Source of the DNA: an uncultured Pseudomonadota bacterium
Lineage (GTDB): Bacteria; Pseudomonadota; Gammaproteobacteria; Burkholderiales; Usitatibacteraceae
Length of the DNA stretch: 39,310 nt
Direction: 5' to 3'
NCBI GenBank assembly: GCA_937898635.1
Contig: CALEJW010000209.1
Coordinates: 1-39,310 of the forward strand
Shown here one piece after another: positions 32,133 to 39,310 of the stretch. Made by a program: the position numbers and the translations under genes. Below the pieces are notes generated by a model. The model had not been told where the DNA came from, ran no database searches, and was given only the letters and a program-made list of their open reading frames with translations. How positions within the stretch are numbered: the first letter of the stretch is position 1; every line of letters starts with the position of its first letter.

Positions 32133-33317
32133 CTAGCCGTTCCGGGGCGTTTCGGGGCGGTCCGGCGCGAATCCGGACAGGTCGATCCGGCTGCGCCCGT
32201 CCACGACCCGCTCGGCAAGCGCCTCGCCGATCGCCGCCGAGTGCTTGAAGCCGTGGCCGGAGCACGGCGAGGCCACGAGCACCGTCGGAAAGTCCGGGTG
32301 CGCGCCGATCACGAAACGGAAGTCCGCGGCCATCGTGTAGAGGCACGCCTCGGCCTTCACGCAGTCGCCGGTAAGCCCCGGGAAGCACGGCCCCACCTTC
32401 GCCTCGAAGAAACGCCGCGCCTCCTCCGGCCCGACCTCGCGCAAGGCCCCGTCGGGCGTCGTCGCCTCGTCGTGCTGCTCGGTCGCGACCTTCACGCCGC
32501 CCGCCGCGCCGTCGAGCGCGGGAAACCCGTAGATCGGCTGCGCGTGGCCCGCGAGCTCCCAGATGAAGACCGGAAAGCGTCCCGGCGCGAAGGCCTCCGC
32601 CGGTCCCGCCGGGGCGAACCAGAAGAGCGCCTGTCGCCGCACGGTGAACCGCCCGGCCCAGGTGGCGCCGAGCAGCTCCGGCAGCCACGGCCCGGCGGTG
32701 ACGACGAGGTGGCGCGCGCGGTACTCGCCGCGGTCGGTGCGAAGGCGCGCGAAGCCACCCGCCTCGTCGAAGCCGCTCGCCCGCTCCCCGCGGTGGACGG
32801 TGGCGCCATGCCGCTGCGCCAGCGCGAGCTGCGCCGCGATGCAGCGCTCGGGACGCAGGAAGCCCGCCCCGGGCTCGTGGTAGCCCACCTCGTCGTCGCG
32901 CACCGCGAAGGGCGGGAAGCGCCGGCGGATCGCGCGCGCGTCGAGGATCTCGTGGGCGATGCCGTGGCGCCTCGCCGCCGCGACCGTGGTCGCGAAGAAG
33001 CCCGGGCCGTGGCACTGCGCCCGCGCGCCCGCGCCGGAGACGACGAGTCCGCCCGTCACGGTGAGGAGCGACTCGCCCGTCTCGCGCTCGATCGCGCGCC
33101 AGATCTCGTGGGAGCGCATCGCGAGCGGCGTGTACTCCTCGCCCTCGCCGATCGCGAGCCGCGTGATGCGCGTCTCGCCGTGGCTCGAGCCGAAAGCGTG
33201 CGGGGGCGAGTGCCGGTCGATGCCGAGCACCCGGAGGCCGCGGCGGGCGAGCTGGTACAGGGCCGCCGATCCCATGGCGCCCAGGCCGAGCACGATCGCG
33301 TCCCAGGGCTCTTCCAT
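32133..33317 (-). CDS. solA: N-methyl-L-tryptophan / sarcosine oxidase-like flavoenzyme
   Basis: 394 residues, the size of monomeric sarcosine oxidase and MTOX. The FAD loop is AIVLGLGAMGSAAL (GxGxxG 11-16), and the acidic residue D34 ends the second strand. The family marks FGSSHGETRITR (42-53), the substrate-side FGFPALDG-like stretch, and KAEACLYTMAADFRFVIG follow. C325 there matches the cysteine that binds FAD covalently in the family, and SPCSGHGFKHS near the end contacts the flavin. It oxidises secondary N-methyl amino acids, giving formaldehyde, amino acid and hydrogen peroxide. The exact substrate is not set by sequence. It is divergent from the caspase-like gene; a TACAAT only six bases before the ATG suggests a leaderless message. 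Confidence 0.87.
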   Translation of the reverse strand: MEEPWDAIVLGLGAMGSAALYQLARRGLRVLGIDRHSPPHAFGSSHGETRITRLAIGEGEEYTPLAMRSHEIWRAIERETGESLLTVTGGLVVSGAGARAQCHGPGFFATTVAAARRHGIAHEILDARAIRRRFPPFAVRDDEVGYHEPGAGFLRPERCIAAQLALAQRHGATVHRGERASGFDEAGGFARLRTDRGEYRARHLVVTAGPWLPELLGATWAGRFTVRRQALFWFAPAGPAEAFAPGRFPVFIWELAGHAQPIYGFPALDGAAGGVKVATEQHDEATTPDGALREVGPEEARRFFEAKVGPCFPGLTGDCVKAEACLYTMAADFRFVIGAHPDFPTVLVASPCSGHGFKHSAAIGEALAERVVDGRSRIDLSGFAPDRPETPRNG

Positions 33318-33323
33318 GGGCCG

Positions 33324-33329
33324 ATTGTA
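33324..33329 (-). promoter_or_regulatory. -10-like TACAAT very close to the flavoenzyme start
   Basis: Read on the minus strand, CACTACAATCGG places a one-mismatch -10 box six bases before the ATG at 33317. Transcription would begin at or next to the start codon, so the mRNA would be leaderless. No convincing -35 is seen. Confidence 0.4.
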
Positions 33330-33385
33330 GTGAGGCTGCCGGCCGCGCGTCTTGACCGGCGCTCGCGCCCGTGCAACAAAGCGCG

Positions 33386-34966
33386 ATGCGACCGACTTCC
33401 CTTCGCGCGGCGTTGCCCACGGCCCTGGCCGTCCTGGGCCTCGCCGCCGCCTTCGCCGCGATGCCCGCCCGCGCGCAGGCGAAGGCGGCGGAGCACCGCG
33501 TCGCCCTCGTCGTGGGCAACGCCGCCTATCCCGGCGCGGCGGCGCTGCGCAATCCGGTCAACGACGCGAAGGCCGTCGCGGACCGGTTGCGCGCCCTGGG
33601 CTACGAGGTCCAGCTGCGCACGGACGCCACGCAGCGCGACATGACGCGCGCGGTGAGCCAGTTCGGCCAGAGCCTGCGGCCCGGCAGCGTCGCGCTCTTC
33701 TACTACGCCGGCCACGGCATGCAGGTGCGCGGGCGCAACTTCCTGGTGCCGGTGGACGCGCAGATCGAGAGCGAGGCCTCCGCCCGCAGCGAGTCGGTGG
33801 ACCTGGACCTCGTGCTGGAGCAGCTCGGCCCCGCGCGCCTGAGCATGGTGATCCTGGACGCGTGCCGCAACAACCCGTTCGAGAACCGCTTCCGCTCGGG
33901 CCGCGGCGGCGGCCTCGCGCAGATCGACGCGCCCAAGGGCACGCTCCTCGCCTACGCCACGGCGCCGGGCAAGGTGGCCTCCGACGGCGAGGGCGCGCAC
34001 GGGCTCTACACGGCCGAGCTCCTGAAGGCGATGGACCTTCCCGGCATCAAGGTCGAGGAGGCCTTCAAGACGGTGCGCGTGAACGTGATCAAGGCCACCG
34101 CGAGCGAGCAGATCCCCTGGGAGTCGTCGTCCCTCACGGGCGACTACTACTTCCGCCCCGTGGACCGGAGCGCCGAGGCGGCGAAGTCGGCGCGCGAGGT
34201 GAGCGCGAAGCAGGCCGAGCTGCAGGCGCGGCTCGACGCCGAGCGCAGCCAGCGCGAGCGCGACGCGGCGCTGCTCAAGTCGGAGATGGAGAAGCTGCGC
34301 GAGGAGGTGCGGCGACTCTCCGCGGCGGCGCCGCCGGCGCCGGCCGGCGCGAAGGCGGAGCCGGAGGCCGCCGCGAAGCCGCCGCCGGCGGCGAAGGATG
34401 TTGGGGCAACCGCGGATCCCGCCGCGAAGAAGAGTGCGGCGAAGCCCGCCGCCGAGCGCAGGGAAAAGTCCCCCACGAAGACCGCGAAGGCGAGTTCCGC
34501 GGCGCCCGCGCCGGCCGCGCGCGAGGAGGCGCCGGTCCGGCCGCTCGCCGCGGTGGTCCGCTCGGAATGGGATCGGCGCATGGCGCTCCTGGAGGCGCAA
34601 CGGGGGTCGCTCGCCTTCCCGAAGGCGGTGGCCCTCTTCCTGGGGCCCTTCAGCGACGAGCAGCTCCTCGTGCTCGTGGACAAGGAGAAGCAGTTCCGGG
34701 CGATGCCCTACCACAGCGCCTTCGCGATCGCGGTGCCTTCCCGCGGGAAGTTCGTCGGCCGCCGCGCGTTAAACGAGCGCACCCCGGACTTCGCGCAGGA
34801 GACCGCGCTCCAGCGCTGCCGGAACGACTCCGGCGAGGCGTGCGTCGTGATCGTGGCGAACGGGGATTTCCGCGAGACGGCGTTCATCGAGTGGGCGCGC
34901 GAGGCGAAGGGCGACCACCTCATCCGCATGCGCAACTTCTTCCTCGGGCTGCGCCCCCTGCCCTAG
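33386..34966 (+). CDS. Exported caspase-like protein (peptidase C14 / orthocaspase) with coiled coil and C-terminal domain
   Basis: 526 residues. A signal peptide (about 1-30, ending ARAQA) is followed by a C14 caspase-fold domain (about 36-250). Its start HRVALVVGNAAYPG matches the family, with catalytic H110 (FYYAGHGMQVRG) and C160 (ILDACRNNPF), both in canonical context. It continues with a coiled coil (about 255-305, Arg/Glu/Lys/Gln-rich), an Ala/Pro/Lys linker (about 305-385), and a C-terminal domain with FAIAVPSRGKFVGRR, ALQRC and ACVVIVANGDF that recalls DUF4189-like repeats (low confidence). The export signal places the protease in the periplasm. The start is ambiguous: ATG 33386 or GTG 33371, neither with a good ribosome site. 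It converges with the Lrp gene. Confidence 0.87.
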   Translation: MRPTSLRAALPTALAVLGLAAAFAAMPARAQAKAAEHRVALVVGNAAYPGAAALRNPVNDAKAVADRLRALGYEVQLRTDATQRDMTRAVSQFGQSLRPGSVALFYYAGHGMQVRGRNFLVPVDAQIESEASARSESVDLDLVLEQLGPARLSMVILDACRNNPFENRFRSGRGGGLAQIDAPKGTLLAYATAPGKVASDGEGAHGLYTAELLKAMDLPGIKVEEAFKTVRVNVIKATASEQIPWESSSLTGDYYFRPVDRSAEAAKSAREVSAKQAELQARLDAERSQRERDAALLKSEMEKLREEVRRLSAAAPPAPAGAKAEPEAAAKPPPAAKDVGATADPAAKKSAAKPAAERREKSPTKTAKASSAAPAPAAREEAPVRPLAAVVRSEWDRRMALLEAQRGSLAFPKAVALFLGPFSDEQLLVLVDKEKQFRAMPYHSAFAIAVPSRGKFVGRRALNERTPDFAQETALQRCRNDSGEACVVIVANGDFRETAFIEWAREAKGDHLIRMRNFFLGLRPLP

Positions 34967-34976
34967 GCCGGCCGCC

Positions 34977-35411
34977 TCAGCCGCCGCCCAGCTCGACCTC
35001 GTGCAGGATCAGCCGGCTGTAGGTCTCGCGGGCGCCCGCGCGCTCGCGAAGCTGCTCGACGAGGCGGAAGAGCTCCTCGCGGTCCGCGCAGGCCACGCGC
35101 AGCGCATAGTCGAAGGAGCCCGTCATCACCGCGGCGCCGAGCACCTGCGGCAGCTCGCGCAGCGCCGCCTCGAAGCGCGCCGCGGAGATGCCCTCCTTCA
35201 GCGTGACGTCGATGTGCGCCTCCAGCCGGAATCCCAGGGCCTCCGGGTCGACGCTCGCGCGGATGTGGCGGATCGTGCCCGATCGCTGCAGCCGCTTCAC
35301 GCGCTCCGCGACGGCGTTGGAGGAAAGACCCACGGATTCGCCGATCTCGGTATAGGACCGGCGGCCGTCCTTCCCCAGGATTCCGAGAATTTCCCTGTCG
35401 ATCCTGTCCAT
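34977..35411 (-). CDS. Lrp/AsnC-family transcriptional regulator
   Basis: 144 residues: an N-terminal winged helix-turn-helix (MDRIDREILGILGKDGR, then YTEIGESVGLSSNAVAERVKRL) and a C-terminal RAM effector/oligomerisation domain (about 65-140, with a DVTLKEG strand, AAVMTGSFDYALRV and EVELGGG end). Such proteins sense amino acids and control their metabolism genes. The start at 35411 matches the usual Lrp beginning; the open frame upstream is unrelated. It is divergent from the lipoprotein hydrolase across 101 bases; the shared region has two CGAATAT copies (35416-35422 and 35477-35483) that could be operator half-sites. Control of the nearby aldehyde dehydrogenase is a guess. Confidence 0.93.
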   Translation of the reverse strand: MDRIDREILGILGKDGRRSYTEIGESVGLSSNAVAERVKRLQRSGTIRHIRASVDPEALGFRLEAHIDVTLKEGISAARFEAALRELPQVLGAAVMTGSFDYALRVACADREELFRLVEQLRERAGARETYSRLILHEVELGGG

Positions 35412-35480
35412 TCCGCGAATATCTCCGTATCGCGACGCGTTTGTGGGGAAAAAGCGAGAAATGCGAAGCCTACCCCCGAA

Positions 35481-35486
35481 TATACT
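35481..35486 (+). promoter_or_regulatory. Possible -10 box of the lipoprotein hydrolase gene
   Basis: TATACT, one mismatch from TATAAT, lies 26 bases before the ATG at 35513. It overlaps the second CGAATAT repeat of the divergent Lrp/hydrolase region, so Lrp binding there could block it. Confidence 0.4.
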
Positions 35487-35512
35487 TTCGCGCACCCCGC
35501 CCTGGAGCCCGG

Positions 35513-36706
35513 ATGCGACCGTCGTCCTCACCCCTGCCGACTTTCTTCCGCCGCCCGGCGCGGCTCCGGGCCCTCGCGTGCGCGGGCGCCGCGGCGCTCC
35601 TGGCCTCCTGCGGCGGCTCCGGGGGAGGAAGCGTCCCGTCCGCGACCGGAAAGCTCACGCTCACGGCCTGCGTGATCGAGGCGGGCGCGACGGCCTGCCA
35701 GGCCACGGTCGCGTGGAGCACGAGCAACGCGTCGTCGCCCCGCGTCGCGGTGGGCTCGACGACCCTGTCCACCGCGCCGAACGGTTCCGCGCAGGCGGCG
35801 ATCGGCGGCGACGGCGTCACCGTCACGCTCCACGACGGCGCCACCCGCCTCGACGAGCGCAGCCTCGCGGGGCGCTGCGTGGCGGCGGCGGCGTGGAACG
35901 GCGCCCAGTGCGCGCCCTTCGCGGTGCGCGCCACGGAACGCGCCGCGACGCCCTTCGCGGAAGGCGGCAACCCGGTGACGCTCGAGGTGGTGGTCTACCG
36001 TCCCTTCGGCGCGGGCCCCTTCCCGGCGGTGATCTTCCACCACGGCTCCACGGGCAACGGCGACGACCCGTCGCTCTTCCGCATCACCTTCGAGCACCAG
36101 GCCGTGGCGCGCTTCTTCGCCGAGCGCGGCTGGATCGTCGTCTTTCCGCAGCGCCGCGGCCGCGGGGCCTCGGACGGCACCTACGACGAGGGCTTCACGC
36201 CCGATCGCGCGCGCTATTCGTGCCTGCAGGGCCCGGCCCTCGCCGGTGTCGAGCGCGCGCTGGGCGATGCGGACGCGGCGCTCGCGCACGTGCAGGCCAT
36301 GGCCGGCGTGGACGCCTCCCGGATCGTCTCCGCCGGCCACTCGCGCGGCGGCATCCTCGCGATCGCGCACGCGGGACTGCGCAGCGCCTCCTTCCGCGGC
36401 GCCGTCAACTTCGTCGGGGGATGGCTCGGCGAGGGCTGCACGGACGCGGTGCCCGTGAACCGCGCGACCTTCGCGAGGGGCGGGCCGTTCCCGGCCGAGA
36501 CGGCCTGGATCTACGGCCTGAACGACCCCTTCTACGGCGCCGCCCACAGCCAGGCGAACTTCGACGCCTTCGTGATGGCCGGGGGCAAGGGCGCGTTCGC
36601 GCTGCACGAGCGCGGCGCGGGGCTCAACGGCCACTTCGTCCACGACGACCCGGCGCTCTGGGGCGCGTCCCTGCAGGCCTACCTCGCGCGCGTGGCGGGT
36701 CCCTAG
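35513..36706 (+). CDS. Lipoprotein alpha/beta hydrolase (dienelactone-hydrolase-like)
   Basis: 397 residues. A lipoprotein signal ends in LLASC (C33), followed by a Gly/Ser spacer and a beta-rich N-terminal domain (about 45-140). The alpha/beta hydrolase domain (about 155-397) has the strand PAVIFHHGSTGNG (oxyanion HG), WIVVFPQRRGRG, nucleophile elbow GHSRGG (S277), a late acid in WIYGLNDPFYG and the final catalytic His in GHFVHDD. It would act as an esterase or peptidase outside the cytoplasm; the substrate is unknown. ATG 35513 has GGAG six bases upstream and gives the signal peptide; the longer frame from 35441 does not. Confidence 0.85.
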   Translation: MRPSSSPLPTFFRRPARLRALACAGAAALLASCGGSGGGSVPSATGKLTLTACVIEAGATACQATVAWSTSNASSPRVAVGSTTLSTAPNGSAQAAIGGDGVTVTLHDGATRLDERSLAGRCVAAAAWNGAQCAPFAVRATERAATPFAEGGNPVTLEVVVYRPFGAGPFPAVIFHHGSTGNGDDPSLFRITFEHQAVARFFAERGWIVVFPQRRGRGASDGTYDEGFTPDRARYSCLQGPALAGVERALGDADAALAHVQAMAGVDASRIVSAGHSRGGILAIAHAGLRSASFRGAVNFVGGWLGEGCTDAVPVNRATFARGGPFPAETAWIYGLNDPFYGAAHSQANFDAFVMAGGKGAFALHERGAGLNGHFVHDDPALWGASLQAYLARVAGP

Positions 36707-36713
36707 CGCCGTC

Positions 36714-38294
36714 CTACTCGACCACGGTCTGCGACTGCTCGCGCAGGTACTGCGTGACGTAGTAGAAGGACCCGATCGCCTTGCCCGTCGATCCCGAGCC
36801 CTTCCAGCCGCCGAAGGGCTGGTAGCCGGGCCAGGCGCCGGTGGTGGCGCCCTGCGGGCGGTTCACGTAGACCACGCCCGCCTCGATGCGGTCGAGGAAC
36901 TCGCCCACCTCCTCCGGCGCGCCGTAGAAGCCGGCCGTGAGCCCGTAGTCGGTGTCGTTCGCCCGCACGATCGCCTCGTCGAGGGAATCCACCGCGCCGA
37001 CGAGGACGAAGGGCAGGAAGTGCTCGTCGCGCCAGAGGCGCGATTCCCAGGGCGCGGTGGCGACCGTCGGCGCGACGAAGTAGCCGCGCGCGAGGGGGCC
37101 CTCCGCCATCTCGCGCCCGCCGGCGAGGATCCGCCCGCCGGCCGCGGCTTCCGCGACGACCTGCCGGTAGCGCCCGCGCGCCGCCTCGTTGATCACGGGC
37201 CCCATCCAGTTCTCGCGCCGCGTCGGGTCGCCCACGCTCGCCTCCTGCGCGAGTTTCGCGAGCCTCGCGGCGAGTTCCTCCATCACGGGCCGCTCCACGA
37301 GCACCCGCGACGCGGCGGAGCACTTCTGGCCCTGCAGCCCGAAGGCCGAGCGGAAGATGCCCGTGGCGGCGCGCCCGAGGTCCGCGTGGCGCGTGACGAT
37401 GACGGGATTCTTGCCGCCCATCTCGGCGATGCACGGCCGCGGCCAGCGGCCCTCGGCGAAGCGGCGCACGATCGCCATGCCCACCTCCCCCGAGCCCGTG
37501 AAGGTGATGCCCGCCACATCGGGGTGGCGGACGAGCGCATCGCCCACCTCCGCGCCGCCGCCCGTCACGTGGTTCACGACGCCGTCCGGGATCCCCGCGT
37601 CGCGGAAAGCCTCCATGAGGAGCGCCCCGCACCAGGCGGTGTCGCTCGCCACCTTGAACACGACGGTGTTGCCGGCCACGAGCGCCGCGCCCACCGGCCC
37701 GCCCGCGAGCGCCAGGGGGAAGTTGAAGGGCGCGATCACGGCCCACACGCCGTGGGGCTTGAGCACGGTGCGGTTGTGGCTCGCGTAGCCCGCCACCGGG
37801 TCGTCGGGCAGGAAGCGCACGAAGCCGCCGTTCTCCTCCATCTCCGCGCAGTACCAGTCGATGAGGTCGGCGGTCTCCTGCACCTCGCCGAGCGCCTCCA
37901 GGCGGTTCTTGCCCACTTCCAGCGCCATCGCCGCGGCGAGTTCGCAGACTCGCTCCGAGATCAGGCGCGCCGCGCGCCGCAGCATCGCCACGCGCTCGGG
38001 CCACGGCGTCGCGGCCCAGGGCCGGAAGGCGGCCGCCGCCGCGGCCACCGCGTCGTCGGCGTCGCGCGCCGTGCCGCGCGGCAGGCGCGCGAGGAGCCAT
38101 TCGCGGTCGATCGGCGAGCGCGACTCGAAGCTCTCGCGGGCGAGGCGCGCCTCGCCGCCGATGCGCATGGGGAGCGTCTCGCCCAGCCGCGACCTCACGC
38201 GCGCGAGCGCCGCCTCGAACCGCTCGTGCAGCTCCGCGGGCGGGTCGAACATCGTCGAGTAGGTGAGCCTGAAGGGCTTGCGGTCCTCGTCCAT
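36714..38294 (-). CDS. Aldehyde dehydrogenase, L-glutamate gamma-semialdehyde (1-pyrroline-5-carboxylate) type
   Basis: 526 residues, near the 515 of RocA-type enzymes. The ALDH marks are N191 (APFNFPLALAGGP), the NAD-binding FTGSGEVG (265-272), general base E291 (AEMGGKN) and catalytic C325 (GLQGQKCSAASR). The GLQGQKCSA context, with EVGKNRLEALGEVQETADLIDWYC earlier, is that of glutamate-semialdehyde dehydrogenases in proline/arginine breakdown; related semialdehydes cannot be excluded. It oxidises the aldehyde to glutamate with NAD. The stop is 8 bases from the stop of the convergent hydrolase. It follows the TctC gene after 34 bases on the same strand, so the two may be co-transcribed. Confidence 0.88.
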   Translation of the reverse strand: MDEDRKPFRLTYSTMFDPPAELHERFEAALARVRSRLGETLPMRIGGEARLARESFESRSPIDREWLLARLPRGTARDADDAVAAAAAAFRPWAATPWPERVAMLRRAARLISERVCELAAAMALEVGKNRLEALGEVQETADLIDWYCAEMEENGGFVRFLPDDPVAGYASHNRTVLKPHGVWAVIAPFNFPLALAGGPVGAALVAGNTVVFKVASDTAWCGALLMEAFRDAGIPDGVVNHVTGGGAEVGDALVRHPDVAGITFTGSGEVGMAIVRRFAEGRWPRPCIAEMGGKNPVIVTRHADLGRAATGIFRSAFGLQGQKCSAASRVLVERPVMEELAARLAKLAQEASVGDPTRRENWMGPVINEAARGRYRQVVAEAAAGGRILAGGREMAEGPLARGYFVAPTVATAPWESRLWRDEHFLPFVLVGAVDSLDEAIVRANDTDYGLTAGFYGAPEEVGEFLDRIEAGVVYVNRPQGATTGAWPGYQPFGGWKGSGSTGKAIGSFYYVTQYLREQSQTVVE

Positions 38295-38328
38295 TTCCGG
38301 TTCCGGGTCGTGGGGCTTGCCTGCGGGG

Positions 38329-39267
38329 CTAGGGCTTGCCGTCCTTCGGCACGGCGAGCTTGAGCCACTCCTCCCGGTCCATGCGGATCAGGTCCACGAG
38401 CCGCGTCTGGGAGCCGCCCTCCGGCTCGAGGCCGAGGGCGCGGATCTTCTCGCGCACCCCGGGCAGCGCGAGCGCCTTGTTCGCGCCGGCGTTGTGGGCC
38501 GCGACGAGGGGGCGGGGCGTGGCGCTCGGGAGCATGAGCCCCTGCCAGTCCACGGCCTCGAAGCGCTCGAAGCCGGACTCGGCGACCGTGGGAACCTTCG
38601 GCAGCGCGTGCGCGCGCGCCGCGCCCGTGACGGCGAGCGCCTTCGCCTTCCCGCCCGCGACGGCCGCGAGCGCGTCGCGAAGGGGCACGAAGGCGACGTC
38701 GGCCTTGCCCGCCGCGACGGCCTCGAGCGCCTCCTGCGCCGTCGGGTGCTCCACGCGCCGGAGATCGACCTTCGCGACCGCCTTGAAGTGCTCCCCGGCG
38801 AGGCCCCGCGCGCGACGCGATCCCACGGCCGCGTAGGCGAGCTTCCCCGGCCGCGCCCGCGCGGCCTTCACGAGATCGGCGACGCCCGCGAGCCGCGACT
38901 TCGCGGCCGCGACGACGACCAGGGGCGAGCTCGCCACGAGCGTGACGGAGGCGAAGTAGTGGACGCGCGGGTCCTCGATCGTCGCGCTGGGGGCGAGCAG
39001 CAGCGTGTAGGCGTCCCAGGAGGCGCGCGAGGCGCGCCAGGCGGCCGATTCCCGGCCCTCGCCCGTCACGTTCTCGACCGTCACCGGCTGGCCCCAGACG
39101 TCCGCGAGCGCCGGCGCGAGGATGCGCGCGAGGCCGTCGGATTCGCCGCCCGGCGCGTCGGGCACGACGATCGCGATCCCGCGCGCGGGGAACGGCGGGG
39201 TCGCGCCCGCGGCGAGCGCGAGCGCGAGCAGGGCGGACGCGAGGGCGCGAAGGGGGGAAGTTCTCAT
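38329..39267 (-). CDS. TctC/Bug-family periplasmic solute-binding protein
   Basis: 312 residues with a signal peptide (about 1-22). Two-lobed Bug fold: the N-terminal block IAIVVPDAPGGESDGLARILAPAL-type segment, VTVENVTGEG, a central PLVVVAAAKSRLAGVADLVKAA, and late LPKVPTVAESGFERFEAVDWQGL, VREKIRALGLEPEGG. These proteins deliver carboxylates or other small organic ligands, sometimes to TctAB transporters; no transporter gene is in the window, as is frequent for Bug proteins. A GAGG ribosome site overlaps the stop of the preceding partial gene, indicating an operon reading leftwards into the aldehyde dehydrogenase. Confidence 0.9.
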   Translation of the reverse strand: MRTSPLRALASALLALALAAGATPPFPARGIAIVVPDAPGGESDGLARILAPALADVWGQPVTVENVTGEGRESAAWRASRASWDAYTLLLAPSATIEDPRVHYFASVTLVASSPLVVVAAAKSRLAGVADLVKAARARPGKLAYAAVGSRRARGLAGEHFKAVAKVDLRRVEHPTAQEALEAVAAGKADVAFVPLRDALAAVAGGKAKALAVTGAARAHALPKVPTVAESGFERFEAVDWQGLMLPSATPRPLVAAHNAGANKALALPGVREKIRALGLEPEGGSQTRLVDLIRMDREEWLKLAVPKDGKP

Positions 39268-39277
39268 GATCGGAGCC

Positions 39278-39310
39278 TCAGGTGAGCGCGATGAACTCGG
39301 GATTGTCCTG
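39278..39310 (-). CDS. C-terminal end of a gene cut by the window edge
   Basis: On the minus strand the last bases read ...QDNPEFIALT followed by TGA (39278-39280). Only ten codons are visible, so neither family nor reality can be certain. The support is that the stop lies 10 bases before the TctC start and carries its ribosome site, a typical operon junction. Confidence 0.4.
   Translation of the reverse strand, partial: QDNPEFIALT

Noticed and set aside
33352..33357. TTGACC as -35 of the caspase-like gene
   Set aside because: The sequence 17 bases downstream (AACAAA) is a poor -10 and the transcript would start at the ATG; left unassigned.
1..39310. tRNA, rRNA, CRISPR, insertion sequences, riboswitches
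   Set aside because: No cloverleaf-like stretch, no regularly spaced direct repeats, no transposase or terminal inverted repeats, and no long structured leader were recognised on reading. A covariance-model search would be the decisive test.

Overview
The window is uniformly GC-rich apart from its first ~900 bases. It is densely coded, with no non-coding stretch over 300 bases. Gene content (homospermidine synthase, threonine dehydrogenase/Kbl, branched-chain 2-oxoacid dehydrogenase, a Bug-type TctC solute receptor, a DUF4178/DUF350/spermidine-synthase-like cluster, RND efflux) and the style of the -10 boxes (TATAATCGGCG, CTAGAATGGCG) suggest a free-living, high-GC betaproteobacterium. This is an inference from gene families; a 16S or whole-genome comparison would be needed to name it.

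Layout. 1-900: a toxin-first type II toxin-antitoxin pair in less GC-rich DNA. 918-4912: an ADHFE1-type hydroxyacid-oxoacid transhydrogenase, divergent from a tandem-duplicated GFA-fold protein, then a membrane class III nucleotide cyclase with a CxxCH-bearing sensor region. 4921-7048: homospermidine synthase, divergent from a stand-alone receiver protein. 7223-10213: a large secreted subtilase with plant-like architecture, closed by a strong intrinsic terminator. 10339-16103: a tight kbl-tdh-bkdA1-bkdA2-bkdB run for threonine and branched-chain amino-acid breakdown to acyl-CoAs, with no E3 gene in view. 16192-21980: a repeat-containing lipoprotein and a two-gene RND efflux system. 22032-26459: a DUF3617 protein, divergent from an envelope-directed four-gene run (secreted HEEHH protein, D,D-carboxypeptidase, TMTC-like membrane protein with TPR, glycerophosphodiesterase).

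26456-32028, on the minus strand, is the most interesting part. It is a compact five-gene operon of a two-ribbon DUF4178 membrane protein, a 59-residue single-span protein with a Gly-rich tail, a DUF350 membrane protein, a multi-span spermidine-synthase-like aminopropyltransferase, and an exported FAD oxidoreductase with an RR/lipobox leader. A consensus TATAAT lies just upstream. No S-adenosylmethionine decarboxylase is in the window, so the substrate is open. The set looks like an undescribed membrane-associated amine or polyamine modification or stress system.

32133-39310: a sarcosine/N-methyltryptophan oxidase-like flavoenzyme, divergent from an exported caspase-like protein with a coiled coil and an extra C-terminal domain; an Lrp/AsnC regulator, divergent from a lipoprotein alpha/beta hydrolase; a glutamate-semialdehyde-type aldehyde dehydrogenase; a TctC-type binding protein; and the last codons of a further minus-strand gene cut by the window edge.
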